A DNA stretch of 64,000 nucleotides. Source: an uncultured Dorea sp. (GTDB lineage Bacteria; Bacillota; Clostridia; Lachnospirales; Lachnospiraceae). The DNA is taken from positions 62,001 through 126,000 of the forward strand of contig CAJTVU010000003.1 of NCBI GenBank assembly GCA_910580235.1, in the 5' to 3' direction. This document shows, piece after piece, positions 53,262 through 62,225 of the stretch (within the stretch, counting starts at the first letter, position 1; the number at the start of each line of letters is the position of its first letter). The position numbers and the translations under genes are program-made. Below the pieces are notes generated by a model. The model saw nothing but the letters and a program-made list of their open reading frames with translations, did no database searches and was not told the origin of the DNA.

Positions 53262-54466
53262 TATCGTTCTCCCCCTCTCTCAAGAAGCTCCGCCAGATCT
53301 AGCAGGCTGTTATCTGCGAGCGCTTTCCCCACAATCTGCACGCCCTCCGTCACTACTGCCGGGAGCCCTGTAATAAGGACAGGAGCAGTATAGAGGCTTT
53401 CGTCATAGGCAATGTATGGATTCTTCTTTACTTCTTCCTCAGTGTAGCTCCTTCTGGAGCATGCAGGAAGAAGGATCGCATCTGCACCTTCCAGCACGCT
53501 GTTCATATAATCACTTACTACTCTGCGTATTCTTAAGGCTTTGTCATAAACGTCCATATATCTTTCCGTAGACAGCACATCAGAGCCAAAAAGGATGACT
53601 GATTTTAGAAGATAGCCGAAAGCCTCGGTGCGGCTGTTCGTGTACAGATCGTCGATATTTGTACTGTCCATGGAGCGATAGCCAAACTTCACCCCATCAT
53701 AGCGGGACACGTTGTTGCACACTTCCGCCGACATAAGGATGTTCCAGGCCGGTCTCGCAAGGCGCAGCTCTTCCGCATCGATCTCTGCCACTTCAATCCC
53801 GTTCTTCCGGGCTTTCTCTACATAGGCGCCGATCATCACTGCCGTCTCATCGTCCACCGAAGCAAGCAATGCTTTCGCAACAGCGATCTTCTTCACAGAA
53901 TCTCTCGGCGCGTCCGCCTTCAAGAGAGCGCACTTCTCCTGGGGCAGGCTTGTGCCGTCCTTATCGTCATGGCCTGCCAGAGCCGACAAGATCTCCCTGC
54001 ATATGGAGGCTCCCTTTGCCGTCACGCTCACCGTCTCACCCGAGCATACTGCCGGGATCGTCCCGTATCTAGAGACTGTCCCATAGGTAGGCTTAATATA
54101 GGTAAGGGAGCTAAGAGCCGCCGCTCTTGCAGACGAGCCGTTCACTTCCAGCGTAAGCCCTGCCCGCGCCTCTTCTGCTTTCACGATCTCTGCCACGGCG
54201 TTCGTAAGCTTCCCTTCCTCGTCCGCACACGCGCCGTAGTAAGAAGTCTCTCCCAGAAGGTCTAAGCCAAGCTCGCCTGTGTTGGCTTTTCCATATACGC
54301 TGTACTTTGCGTCCCGAAGCCTCGTTACAGCTTCTGCTTCAAAAAGGCTTTTATACCCGTCAAGCATTTTCGAGCCTGCACAAGTCGGCATATCTGTCGT
54401 TAAGATCATATCGTCGGCCACAATATCCCTGGCCGCTGTGCCAAGTTCGCTAATATATAATTTCAT
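53261..54466 (-). CDS. Degenerate GatA-like amidase subunit
   Basis: About 401 residues, against about 485 for normal GatA. Homology is clear in 'PTCAGSKMLDGY' (27-38), 'KPTYGTVSRYGTIPA' (125-139), 'SSEASSNLSRFDG'-equivalent 'SAEVCNNVSRYDGVKFGYRS' (~250-269) and 'TAPVLITGLPAV'. The region up to the catalytic Lys (usually IKDNI) reads IVADDM, so the Lys is absent. The GGSSGGS...GSDTGGS segment with both catalytic serines is shortened to 'LEVNGSSARAAALSS' (106-120). It should have no glutaminase activity but may still scaffold GatB. The start is the ATG at 54466. Could the genome hold another, intact GatA? That is not visible here. Confidence 0.85.
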   Translation of the reverse strand: MKLYISELGTAARDIVADDMILTTDMPTCAGSKMLDGYKSLFEAEAVTRLRDAKYSVYGKANTGELGLDLLGETSYYGACADEEGKLTNAVAEIVKAEEARAGLTLEVNGSSARAAALSSLTYIKPTYGTVSRYGTIPAVCSGETVSVTAKGASICREILSALAGHDDKDGTSLPQEKCALLKADAPRDSVKKIAVAKALLASVDDETAVMIGAYVEKARKNGIEVAEIDAEELRLARPAWNILMSAEVCNNVSRYDGVKFGYRSMDSTNIDDLYTNSRTEAFGYLLKSVILFGSDVLSTERYMDVYDKALRIRRVVSDYMNSVLEGADAILLPACSRRSYTEEEVKKNPYIAYDESLYTAPVLITGLPAVVTEGVQIVGKALADNSLLDLAELLERGGER

Positions 54467-54485
54467 CGTCCACTGCCCTCCTTCC

Positions 54486-54773
54486 TTATTCCACAAGACG
54501 AGGCACCTGCCAGTAGCCGTCGGAAGCTTCCGGCGCGCCCGCCTGAAGCTGGTCGCGGGTGAACGGCTGGGAAGATACATCCTCTCTTATAACATTTATC
54601 ATCGGCATTACATGGACCATTCTCTTGACATCCTCCGTGCTCACCGAATCAAATATGCCCATGTCCTCCTCTGCCTTTTTAAAAAAGGCAAGGATATCTT
54701 CTCTCTCATTCTCTTCAAGCCGAAGCTGGTTCAGTTTCTCAAGCTTCTTTAATTTCATGGCATCCATGTGCAT
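54486..54773 (-). CDS. gatC: Asp-tRNA(Asn)/Glu-tRNA(Gln) amidotransferase subunit C
   Basis: 95 residues. 'LKKLEKLNQLRLEENEREDI' (~8-27) and the C-terminal 'REDVSSQPFTRDQLQAGAPE' (~63-82) match the GatC pattern (L-R-x-D/E, then D-E-P and N-A-P). GatC wraps the A and B subunits together. Its ATG overlaps the aspS stop by one base and follows AGGAG. Confidence 0.92.
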   Translation of the reverse strand: MHMDAMKLKKLEKLNQLRLEENEREDILAFFKKAEEDMGIFDSVSTEDVKRMVHVMPMINVIREDVSSQPFTRDQLQAGAPEASDGYWQVPRLVE

Positions 54774-56509
54774 CAGATCTCCTCTCTAATCCGGATATTC
54801 GCCTCTTTAAGCTGCAGCTCGCTTATCTCGCCAGGAGCGCCCATCATAAGATCCTGTGCGTTTCCGTTCAGCGGGAATGCGATAACGTCTCGGATGCTCT
54901 CCTCCCCGGCGATCAGCATCACCATACGGTCAACGCCCGGCGCCATGCCTGCGTGCGGCGGCGCTCCATAAGAAAATGCCGTGTAAAGCGCGCCGAACTT
55001 CGCTTTCAGCTCTTCTTCTCCATAGCCGGCAATCTCAAACGCTTTCCGCATAATGTGCGGATTGTGGTTCCTGACTGCTCCGGAAGAAAGCTCTACGCCA
55101 TTACATACGATATCGTACTGGTATGCAAAGATCTCCAGCGGATCTTTGCCCGTCAGCGCCTCAAGCCCGCCCTGCGGCATAGAGAACGGATTGTGCGTAA
55201 AATCGATCCTCTTCGTCTCCGGGTTGAGCTCGTACATTGGGAAATCTACAATAAAGCAGAATTCATAGGAATCTTTATGAATCACATCAAGCTTCTCTCC
55301 GAGCCATGTGCGGATCTCTCCCGCAAGACGGTTCACGACGTTCTTAGCGTCACAGATAAAGAAAAGCGTCTCTCCTTCTTTAATCCCTACAAGATCTGTC
55401 AGCTCCTGCTTTTGCTCTGGCGAGAGGAATTTAGCGATCGGCCCTTTGTACTCTCCTGATACGAGGGTCAGATAGCCCAGCCCTTTCATGCCGATACCGG
55501 TAGCAAATTTCAGTGAGTCTTCGAAAAACTTCTTAGATTTCCCTGAGCAATCTGCCACAATCCCCCGCACCGGCTTATTTTTGAACAGCGGGAAGTCCAC
55601 ATTCGCGAAAAACTCGCTTAAATCCTGAATTACAAGCGGATTGCGAAGATCCGGCTTATCAGTCCCGTATCTCATCATCGCATCTGCGAACGTAATCCTC
55701 TGGAAAGGAGGCGCGGAGACTTTCTTGTCCGTAAACTCCCGGAACGTGTTAAAGATTACTTTCTCTGCCACCTCGAACACATCTTCCTGCGTAGCGAACG
55801 CCATCTCGAAGTCCAGCTGATAGAACTCTCCCGGGGAGCGGTCCTGCCTTGCGTCCTCATCGCGGAAGCAAGGAGCGATCTGGAAATATTTATCAAATCC
55901 CGACGCCATCAAAAGCTGCTTGAACTGCTGCGGCGCCTGCGGGAGCGCATAGAATTTCCCTCTGTGCTTCCTGCTCGGCACAAGATAATCACGGGCGCCT
56001 TCCGGAGACGATGCTGTCAGGATAGGCGTCTGCATCTCCATAAATCCCAGCTCCTCCATCTGTCTTCTCAGATAGCTGATGACTTTAGATCGAAGCACGA
56101 TATTATTGTGTATCTTCGGGTTCCTCAGATCAAGATAGCGGTACTTCAGCCGCACATCCTCTCTTGTGGCTGTCGAATTGTCAATCTCGAACGGGACTCC
56201 ATGCTCACAGGGGCCTAAGACTTCCAGCTCATCTGTACGCACCTCTACCATTCCCGTCTCCAGCTTCTTATTTACCGTCTCCTCGTCCCTCTTCGTGACT
56301 GTGCCCTTCACAAGAATAACGCTCTCTTTGCTGACGCCCTGCAGCATACTGTCGTCTGATACGACGACCTGTGTAATCCCGTAGTGGTCGCGCAGATCTA
56401 CAAAGATGACCCCGCCGTGATCTCTGACTGTATCTATCCAGCCAGCCAACGATACACTCTTTCCGATATCACCTTCCCTTAATTCGTTACATGTGTGTGT
56501 CCTTAACAT
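54773..56509 (-). CDS. aspS: Aspartyl-tRNA synthetase
   Basis: About 578 residues, the bacterial type with N-terminal OB fold ('VSLAGWIDTVRDHGGVIFVD', ~19-38), catalytic motif 2 'FRDEDARQDRSPGEFYQLD' (~216-234), the bacterial GAD insertion (~300-420), and motif 3 'GAPPHAGMAPGVDRMVMLI' (~519-537). The start at 56509 is supported by AGGAGG 6 bases upstream. Linkage to gatCAB and an Asn-type T-box suggests it is non-discriminating and also charges tRNA-Asn with Asp; sequence by eye cannot settle that. Confidence 0.96.
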   Translation of the reverse strand: MLRTHTCNELREGDIGKSVSLAGWIDTVRDHGGVIFVDLRDHYGITQVVVSDDSMLQGVSKESVILVKGTVTKRDEETVNKKLETGMVEVRTDELEVLGPCEHGVPFEIDNSTATREDVRLKYRYLDLRNPKIHNNIVLRSKVISYLRRQMEELGFMEMQTPILTASSPEGARDYLVPSRKHRGKFYALPQAPQQFKQLLMASGFDKYFQIAPCFRDEDARQDRSPGEFYQLDFEMAFATQEDVFEVAEKVIFNTFREFTDKKVSAPPFQRITFADAMMRYGTDKPDLRNPLVIQDLSEFFANVDFPLFKNKPVRGIVADCSGKSKKFFEDSLKFATGIGMKGLGYLTLVSGEYKGPIAKFLSPEQKQELTDLVGIKEGETLFFICDAKNVVNRLAGEIRTWLGEKLDVIHKDSYEFCFIVDFPMYELNPETKRIDFTHNPFSMPQGGLEALTGKDPLEIFAYQYDIVCNGVELSSGAVRNHNPHIMRKAFEIAGYGEEELKAKFGALYTAFSYGAPPHAGMAPGVDRMVMLIAGEESIRDVIAFPLNGNAQDLMMGAPGEISELQLKEANIRIREEI

Positions 56510-56617
56510 ATCCATCCTCCTATTCTTATATATCAATCTTGTATGAGGCAGAAAGCGGTCACGTAGTGACATCTTCCATTCGCACGACGGTGCATATTTT
56601 TTATTCTATAATAGAAC

Positions 56618-56960
56618 AAAAAAAGCTATCTTCCTGCCCTCACATGGGACGAAAGATAACTTCCGCGGTACCACCCAAATTGATTGTCTCCAATCCTCTC
56701 TCTATCACCGTGGCGCGGTGATGCGTGCGGTTCTAGTAACACCCGCTCTGCGTGTGCGTTCTTCCGCCGGCTCCGAAGCGTTCTTCTTCCGGGGCTCATT
56801 GCCGCATTCCCATCATCCGCGGCTCTCTGAAAATGAATTCCTCGAAATACTGTCTCCATCACAGCCGTTATAAAAATATAAATATACCTTACCAGACGTC
56901 CGTCCGCCAGCCCCGCAAGGGATATGCATTACGGGATGCCCGGATAGGCATGTATATATG
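56618..56960 (-). promoter_or_regulatory. T-box leader of the aspS-gatCAB operon
   Basis: On the minus strand a stem I region beginning near GATGGAGACAG, the specifier stretch GAAGAAGAACGCTTCGGAGC (56773-56792), the T-box GGGTGGTACCGCGG (plus 56663-56676), and a terminator hairpin ending in TTTTTTT (plus 56618-56662). Uncharged tRNA binding would favour the antiterminator. The best specifier triplet followed by a purine is AAC (56780-56782), which is Asn; I find no GAC (Asp) in the loop. The specifier is a reading without folding. Confidence 0.92.
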
Positions 56961-56965
56961 CATTC

Positions 56966-56993
56966 ATTATATTTTAATCTCGGAAAAAGTCAA
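56966..56993 (-). promoter_or_regulatory. Promoter of the T-box operon
   Basis: Minus-strand TTGACT (56988-56993) and a perfect TATAAT (56966-56971) with a 16-base spacer, placing transcription start near 56958, just before the T-box leader. Confidence 0.8.
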
Positions 56994-57013
56994 GCCCTTT
57001 TACCGATTTTTTG

Positions 57014-57334
57014 TCAGAACATAATCTTATTCCACTGGTAGTGTCCCATATCCACATGACCGTCCACGAATCCCACTCCCTCGCCCTTAAGGAGCTCTTT
57101 CTGAAGCTTGCCTCCAGCGCTCTCTGCGCCGCCGATCACTTCTCCGTTCTTTTTTACTACCCGATGCCACGGGATATCCCTCTCATAAGGAGCCGCATGA
57201 AGGGCATACCCTACGACCCGCGCCCATCTCCGGTTGCCTGCAAGCGCGGCGATCTGGCCGTAAGAGGCGACTCTCCCTCTTGGGATCTGGCAGATTATAT
57301 CGTAAATGCTCTCAAATGCGTTCTTCTCGCCCAT
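57014..57334 (-). CDS. Alkyltransferase-like protein (ATL/MGMT family)
   Basis: 106 residues. The DNA-binding helix and pocket of O6-alkylguanine-DNA alkyltransferases are visible: 'IPRGRVASYGQIAALAGNRR' (~17-36) and the active-site loop IPWHRVVKKNG (~53-63). The reactive Cys of PCHR is Trp (PWHR), so it cannot remove alkyl groups. ATL proteins instead flag the lesion for nucleotide excision repair. No ribosome site stronger than a weak purine run is seen. It has no operon partner. Confidence 0.92.
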   Translation of the reverse strand: MGEKNAFESIYDIICQIPRGRVASYGQIAALAGNRRWARVVGYALHAAPYERDIPWHRVVKKNGEVIGGAESAGGKLQKELLKGEGVGFVDGHVDMGHYQWNKIMF

Positions 57335-57384
57335 TCTCTTATAGCCCCTTTATCCTCCAATAATATCAGGAGAGAGCCCGCTGT

Positions 57385-57418
57385 AAAAACAGCAGGCGGC
57401 GCGTCTCACAGGCGCGCC
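57385..57418 (-). terminator. Possible terminator after xylB
   Basis: In the 111-base gap, arms GGCGCG (57398-57403) and CGCGCC (57413-57418) form a short G+C stem; on the minus strand a TTTTT follows 7 bases later, within the loop of a second small hairpin (GCTGT/ACAGC, 57380-57393). Weaker than the other terminators listed. Confidence 0.4.
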
Positions 57419-57445
57419 TTCCGCTTTCCAATTATAGCCTCTTCC

Positions 57446-58903
57446 TTAAAATATCTCTTTCACCGTCGGATAGATCTTACGGAACTTCTGGTATCGCTCC
57501 TCATATTTCCGGACCAGCTCCGGTTGAGGCTCTACCGTGTCTATTACTTTGACGATCTTTTCTGCGATCGTCTCTACATCCGGGTATTCCCCGCAGCCTA
57601 CCGCCGCCAGCATAGCCCCTCCAAGAGCGGGGCCTTCCTCGCTCTCGATAACGTCTACCTTCATGTTCATCACATTTGCGATGATCTTCTTCCACAGTGG
57701 GCTTCTGGCCCCACCGCCGCAGATCTTTGTACGCTCTGGATGGATCCCCAGGCTCCTTGCAACCTCGAGAGAATCCCGAAGACCGAAAGCAACGCCCTCA
57801 AGAACGGCCTGCGTCATATCTTCTCTTGTAGCATCCATGGACATGCCGATGAACATCGCCCTGGCGTCCGGGTTGTTGTGAGGAGAACGCTCGCCCATAA
57901 GGTATGGCAGGAAGAATACATGGTTCTCACCAAGTTTTGTAATGCCTTCCTGCTCTGCTCCAAAGTCTTTTGTCTTTAATATCTCCTCGCTCCACCATTT
58001 ATTACAGGATGCCGCGCTGAGCATACAGCCCATCAGATGGTAATTGCCGTCAGAGTGGGCAAAGGAATGGAGGGCATTGTACGCATCCACCTTGAAATGC
58101 TTGCTGGAAATGAAGATCGTCCCAGATGTCCCAAGAGAGATATTACACTTTCCTTCCCCGACAGTACCTGTCCCGACCGCCGCCGCCGCATTATCGCCAG
58201 CTCCGGCGATGACCTTCACTTCCGAAGGCAGTCCCAGCTCTTTTGCGATCTCCGGCTTCAAAACTCCGACTGCCTCATAGCTTTCATAGAGCTTCGGAAG
58301 CTGTTCCTTCCTTATCCCGCATATCTCCATCATCTCTTCCGACCAGCAACGGTTCTTTACATCCATAAGAAGCATTCCTGAAGCGTCCGACATGTCTGTG
58401 CAGAAGGAGCCCGAGAGCTTATAGGCAAGATAATCTTTCGGCAGCATGATCTTTTCTATCTTCGCGAAATTGTCCGGCTCATGCTTTTTCATCCACAAGA
58501 TCTTCGGCGCCGTAAATCCGGCAAATGCAATGTTTGCCGTGTACTCGGACAGTTTCTTCTTACCGACGGCCTTGTTCAGATAGTCCGTCTCTTCGCCGGT
58601 CCGCCCATCATTCCAGAGGATCGCAGGGCGGATCACGTTATCGTCCTTATCAAGCGCCACCAGCCCGTGCATCTGCCCGCCGAAGCTGATGCCCGCTATC
58701 TGGCTCTTATCGCACCCCGCCGTCAGCTCCTGCATCCCTTCCATAGATTTCAGGAACCAGTCTTCCGGGCTTTGCTCGGACCATCCCGGATGAGGAAAAT
58801 AAAGGGGGTATTCTCGCGAGACGATCTTCTTTATCTTTCCGTCGCCATCCATCAGCAGCAGCTTGACCGCCGATGTCCCTAAATCTATACCAATATATAA
58901 CAT
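57446..58903 (-). CDS. xylB: Xylulokinase
   Basis: 485 residues of the FGGY sugar kinase family. Phosphorylates D-xylulose to xylulose-5-phosphate. Motifs: 'YIGIDLGTSAVKLLLMDGDG' (3-22), 'GISFGGQMHGLVALDKDDNV' (~71-90, the MHG motif typical of xylulokinases), ILWNDGR, 'VIAGAGDNAAAAVGTG' (~225-240) and ICGGGARSPLWKKI (~391-404). Thirteen bases downstream of the dehydrogenase gene, so reduced pentitol is oxidised and then phosphorylated. Confidence 0.94.
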   Translation of the reverse strand: MLYIGIDLGTSAVKLLLMDGDGKIKKIVSREYPLYFPHPGWSEQSPEDWFLKSMEGMQELTAGCDKSQIAGISFGGQMHGLVALDKDDNVIRPAILWNDGRTGEETDYLNKAVGKKKLSEYTANIAFAGFTAPKILWMKKHEPDNFAKIEKIMLPKDYLAYKLSGSFCTDMSDASGMLLMDVKNRCWSEEMMEICGIRKEQLPKLYESYEAVGVLKPEIAKELGLPSEVKVIAGAGDNAAAAVGTGTVGEGKCNISLGTSGTIFISSKHFKVDAYNALHSFAHSDGNYHLMGCMLSAASCNKWWSEEILKTKDFGAEQEGITKLGENHVFFLPYLMGERSPHNNPDARAMFIGMSMDATREDMTQAVLEGVAFGLRDSLEVARSLGIHPERTKICGGGARSPLWKKIIANVMNMKVDVIESEEGPALGGAMLAAVGCGEYPDVETIAEKIVKVIDTVEPQPELVRKYEERYQKFRKIYPTVKEIF

Positions 58904-58916
58904 ACGTCTTCCTCGC

Positions 58917-59963
58917 TTATATTTTGATTACTACCTTTACCAGATCTGTTTTATTATTAACTGCTTCGTCGAAAGCCTCCTGGATGTGATCCAGATCGAA
59001 CTCATGGGTAACGATCCCCTTCACATCGATAGCTCCACTGGCTACCGCGGCAATTGCCTTCGGATAAATATTCCTGTAGCGGAACACGGATTTGATCTCT
59101 GCCTCTTTGTCCATAATCTGGGCAAAATTATAACTGATTTCTTCTACCGCCGCAAGTCCTACAAGCGTAATCGTCCCTCCCCGTTTTACAAGGAACGGTG
59201 TCTGCGCGATCGTAACCGGCGATCCTGCCGTCTCAAACACCTTATCGGCTCCTTTTCCGTCTGTCAGCCTCTCTACCTCTGCAAGGACATCCACTGTCCC
59301 GCTGTTGATCACATATGACGCTCCCAGTTCCTTTGCTTTCTCAAGACGCGCATCTACAAGATCAGCCACGATAATCTGTCCCGCTCCCTTCGCTTTACAT
59401 GCAAGCAAGGTCACAAGCCCAATACAGCCCGAACCAAGGATAACGACCGTATCTCCTGTCTGCACGTCCCCCTGATTTGCCGCATGGAAGCCGACGGAAA
59501 GAGGCTCGATCAGCGCGCCCTCCTTCGTGCTTATATGATCCGGCAGCTTAAAGCACATGTCTTCTGGAAATGCGATATACTCTTCATAACAGCCCTGTAC
59601 CGGCGGCGTTGCAAGAAATACTACATCCGGGCACAGATTATATCTTCCTGTTTTGCAGAACTCACACTTCCCACAGGTAATCCCTGGCTCAAGGGCAACC
59701 TTGTCGCCTACCTTCAGCTCTGTGACGCCCGGCCCTACCTCTGCTACTGTCCCGGCGCATTCATGGCCAAGCATAAAATCATTTCCAAGATCCACCTTAT
59801 ACGGCCCGCACACTCCATGATGGAAGTAATGTACATCGGATCCACAGATCCCTACATACTCAAGTTTTACTAACACCTGCTTTTCTCCTGCTTCCGGTAT
59901 CGGCGCTTCCTTAATTACCATTTTGTCCAGCCCTTGCATATACGCTGCTTTTTGCATTTTCAT
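58917..59963 (-). CDS. Zinc-dependent xylitol/sorbitol-type dehydrogenase
   Basis: About 348 residues of the medium-chain dehydrogenase family. Catalytic zinc ligands lie in GICGSDVHYFHHG (~38-50) and LGHECAGT (~64-71), structural zinc cysteines in 'CGKCEFCKTGRYNLC' (~93-107), and the NAD loop in ILGSGCIGLV. The VHYFHHGVCG pattern is typical of xylitol and sorbitol dehydrogenases. The start at 59963 is chosen because GGATGG lies 8 bases upstream. Xylitol to D-xylulose fits best because xylulokinase follows. Other pentitols or sorbitol remain possible. Confidence 0.9.
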   Translation of the reverse strand: MKMQKAAYMQGLDKMVIKEAPIPEAGEKQVLVKLEYVGICGSDVHYFHHGVCGPYKVDLGNDFMLGHECAGTVAEVGPGVTELKVGDKVALEPGITCGKCEFCKTGRYNLCPDVVFLATPPVQGCYEEYIAFPEDMCFKLPDHISTKEGALIEPLSVGFHAANQGDVQTGDTVVILGSGCIGLVTLLACKAKGAGQIIVADLVDARLEKAKELGASYVINSGTVDVLAEVERLTDGKGADKVFETAGSPVTIAQTPFLVKRGGTITLVGLAAVEEISYNFAQIMDKEAEIKSVFRYRNIYPKAIAAVASGAIDVKGIVTHEFDLDHIQEAFDEAVNNKTDLVKVVIKI

Positions 59964-59984
59964 CTTTATACCCATCCTTTCCTC

Positions 59985-60019
59985 AAAAAATGTGCCTGGC
60001 GGCGGAAACGGCCAGGCAC
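59985..60019 (-). terminator. Attenuating hairpin between rbsB-like and dehydrogenase genes
   Basis: Perfect 9-base stem GTGCCTGGC (59992-60000) and GCCAGGCAC (60011-60019), followed on the minus strand by ATTTTTTG. It has full terminator form but is within an operon, so it probably raises binding-protein output relative to the enzymes by partial termination. The ribosome site of the dehydrogenase follows at once. Confidence 0.85.
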
Positions 60020-60064
60020 TATTACACAATTCACTTTCCGGCAAGAATTAATCATGAAGCTTTA

Positions 60065-61147
60065 TTATTCTGCAAGTTTCCCACTGTCTGAGATTTCGCC
60101 ATTTTCAACATACATCTGAATATACTCATCTACATTATCTGCACTGATCTCTGGTGCGTCTACATAGTCGTTTACATCTGTAACTTCCATCTCGCCTGCC
60201 AATACTTTAGATGCATAATCTATATTCATCTTTGCAAGGTCAGATGCGGACTGGAGCGCCGTCGATGTCAGAAGGCCCTCTTTAATCAGGAGGCATCCCT
60301 GTGCTGTCCCGTCGACACCGTAGGCCAGGAAGTTTGATTTTCCGTCCTTTACATAATTTGGATCTTCACGGACTGCCTCGATCGCGCCTGCCGCCATGTT
60401 ATCATTCATGGAAATGATCGCGTCGATATGTGTTCCGGACTGTACCCAGTTCTCCATCAATTTTAATGCCTCGTCGCTGTTCCAGTTTGCATAATCTTCA
60501 TAAAGGATCTTAACATCGGAACGTTTTGCGAAGAACTCTGTATCCCATGCCTCACGCCTCTTCTCAGCGTGGAAGTTTCCAGACGGCCCTCTTAACACTA
60601 CTACGTTCGCATTCTCAGGAACTTCTTCTACCGCGCGCTTCGCACCTACCGCTGCCTGCTCTACCGGATCGGCGTCAACCGTTCCTGTTCCTTTCATTAC
60701 AGAGTTATCGTCACTTCCGTCAAGATCGCTCTGATGTGTGGTCGGATTCGTTGTAATAACGGGGATCCCCGCCTCTACAAGCTTCTGTACATAAGGAGCC
60801 TGGGCAGCGTTATTATTGGACTGTACGATTACAAGATCATATCCCTTCGTGATGCAATCCTCAAGAAGCCCGTTTTCTTTATTGTCATCAGCTTCTCCGC
60901 TGACACATGTCAATTCAATATTGTCATTTCCTTCTGCTGCTTTCTGCATTTCAGAAGTAAGCCATGCCGCAAATGTATCTGCACTCGCTCTTGCCACAAA
61001 GCATACTCTCTTCTTACCGTCTGCCGCCGCGTCGCCGCCGTCAGAAGAGCCGCTGTCGCCGCTGCCACTGCCGCCATTGCCGCACGCTGCTAAAGAAAAT
61101 ACCATTGCTGCACTAAGTAATACCGCTGTAAGCTTTTTCATTTTCAT
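60065..61147 (-). CDS. Sugar ABC transporter substrate-binding lipoprotein (RbsB-like)
   Basis: About 360 residues. Lipoprotein signal with lipobox SLAAC (Cys22), a Gly/Ser/Asp-rich linker (~23-48), then a type I periplasmic-binding fold ('RVCFVARASADTFAAWLTSE', ~51-70; 'LLEDCITKGYDLVIVQSNNN', ~98-117; 'ISMNDNMAAGAIEAVRED', ~245-262). The start at 61147 is preceded by AAAGGGAG; the longer frame is unsupported. Binds the imported pentose or pentitol outside the cell. Confidence 0.92.
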   Translation of the reverse strand: MKMKKLTAVLLSAAMVFSLAACGNGGSGSGDSGSSDGGDAAADGKKRVCFVARASADTFAAWLTSEMQKAAEGNDNIELTCVSGEADDNKENGLLEDCITKGYDLVIVQSNNNAAQAPYVQKLVEAGIPVITTNPTTHQSDLDGSDDNSVMKGTGTVDADPVEQAAVGAKRAVEEVPENANVVVLRGPSGNFHAEKRREAWDTEFFAKRSDVKILYEDYANWNSDEALKLMENWVQSGTHIDAIISMNDNMAAGAIEAVREDPNYVKDGKSNFLAYGVDGTAQGCLLIKEGLLTSTALQSASDLAKMNIDYASKVLAGEMEVTDVNDYVDAPEISADNVDEYIQMYVENGEISDSGKLAE

Positions 61148-61217
61148 GTTTTTTCTCCCTTTCTTAATTATGATTATTTGATTCTTGCCGGAATCATGAA
61201 CGGGCAATTCTTGCTTG

Positions 61218-62210
61218 TTATTTTTCCGCTGCTTTTTCACCCGGTTTATCTTCTTTCGCTACAATTACCTTCTGCGATTTTCTAGACTTGCTTACTACAT
61301 CGAACGCTACTGCAAGAACGATGATAGATCCTTCGATAATCTGCTGGATATAAGCATTTACGCCAATCAGGTTCATAACGTTCTCAAGGAATCCGATAAT
61401 GAACGCACCTGCAATAGTCCCGCTTACTGTACCGATACCGCCTGTAAATGACGTTCCACCGACAATAGCCGCTGTAAGCCCTGTCATCTCATACCCGACG
61501 GCGCCGTTCGGAAGGCCGGAGTTATTCCTCGCCATGAATATCATTCCTGCAAACGCAACAAGCACTCCATTTACGATGTAGGAGATATAGATGCTCCTCT
61601 TTGCATTAATCCCGCTGGCCTCTGCCGCGCTCCTGCTGCCGCCGATGGCGTACAGCCCTCTGCCGTACCTCGTATTGTTTACAATGTACCAGATAATGAC
61701 CGTAATAATGATGACGATCAGCACTGGGATCGGGACCGGGCCAATCATCCCCTGTCCGATCTTTACATAATCCCCAAGCTGCAGGATGTTCTGCCCGCCA
61801 GTATAGTAGAGCGCCAGCCCTCTGGCTGCCTGCTGCATCCCCAATGTAGCAATGAACGCCGGGACATTGCATTGTCCTACGAAGAACGCATTTACAAGAT
61901 TACACGCTACTGCGACCATAATCGCTACTGCAACTGCCGCCGCCATAGACTGTGTGCTCTGATACACCGACACGGACAGTACGCCTGAAAGCGCCAGGAC
62001 GGATCCTACCGACAGATCGAGGAACCCGCTGACGATCAGGATCATCTCTCCATAAGCTATCAGAATGCCCACACAGAGCTGCCTCGTTACATTAATCAAG
62101 TTACTGCTTTGAAGAAAGTAAGGGCTAATCAGGCTGCAGGCGATAAATAGCACGATCAGCACTATGTAAATGCTGAATTTTTGTAAATAATGCGTAACAT
62201 TTGTTTTCAT
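61218..62210 (-). CDS. Sugar ABC transporter permease (RbsC-like)
   Basis: 330 residues with about 8-10 membrane spans. CUT2 permease signatures: 'IVSGFLDLSVGSVLALSGVL' (~58-77) and 'GGTSFTGGIGTVSGTIAGAF' (~252-271). The basic, Glu-rich tail is cytoplasmic. Paired with the RbsA gene 15 bases upstream; 70 bases without a gene separate it from the binding-protein gene. Confidence 0.94.
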   Translation of the reverse strand: MKTNVTHYLQKFSIYIVLIVLFIACSLISPYFLQSSNLINVTRQLCVGILIAYGEMILIVSGFLDLSVGSVLALSGVLSVSVYQSTQSMAAAVAVAIMVAVACNLVNAFFVGQCNVPAFIATLGMQQAARGLALYYTGGQNILQLGDYVKIGQGMIGPVPIPVLIVIIITVIIWYIVNNTRYGRGLYAIGGSRSAAEASGINAKRSIYISYIVNGVLVAFAGMIFMARNNSGLPNGAVGYEMTGLTAAIVGGTSFTGGIGTVSGTIAGAFIIGFLENVMNLIGVNAYIQQIIEGSIIVLAVAFDVVSKSRKSQKVIVAKEDKPGEKAAEK

Positions 62211-62225
62211 ATCTCTTCTCCTTCT

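Noticed and set aside
56618..56662. Ordinary terminator for an upstream gene
   Set aside because: It is the terminator arm of the T-box leader, adjacent to the T-box motif GGGTGGTACCGCGG.
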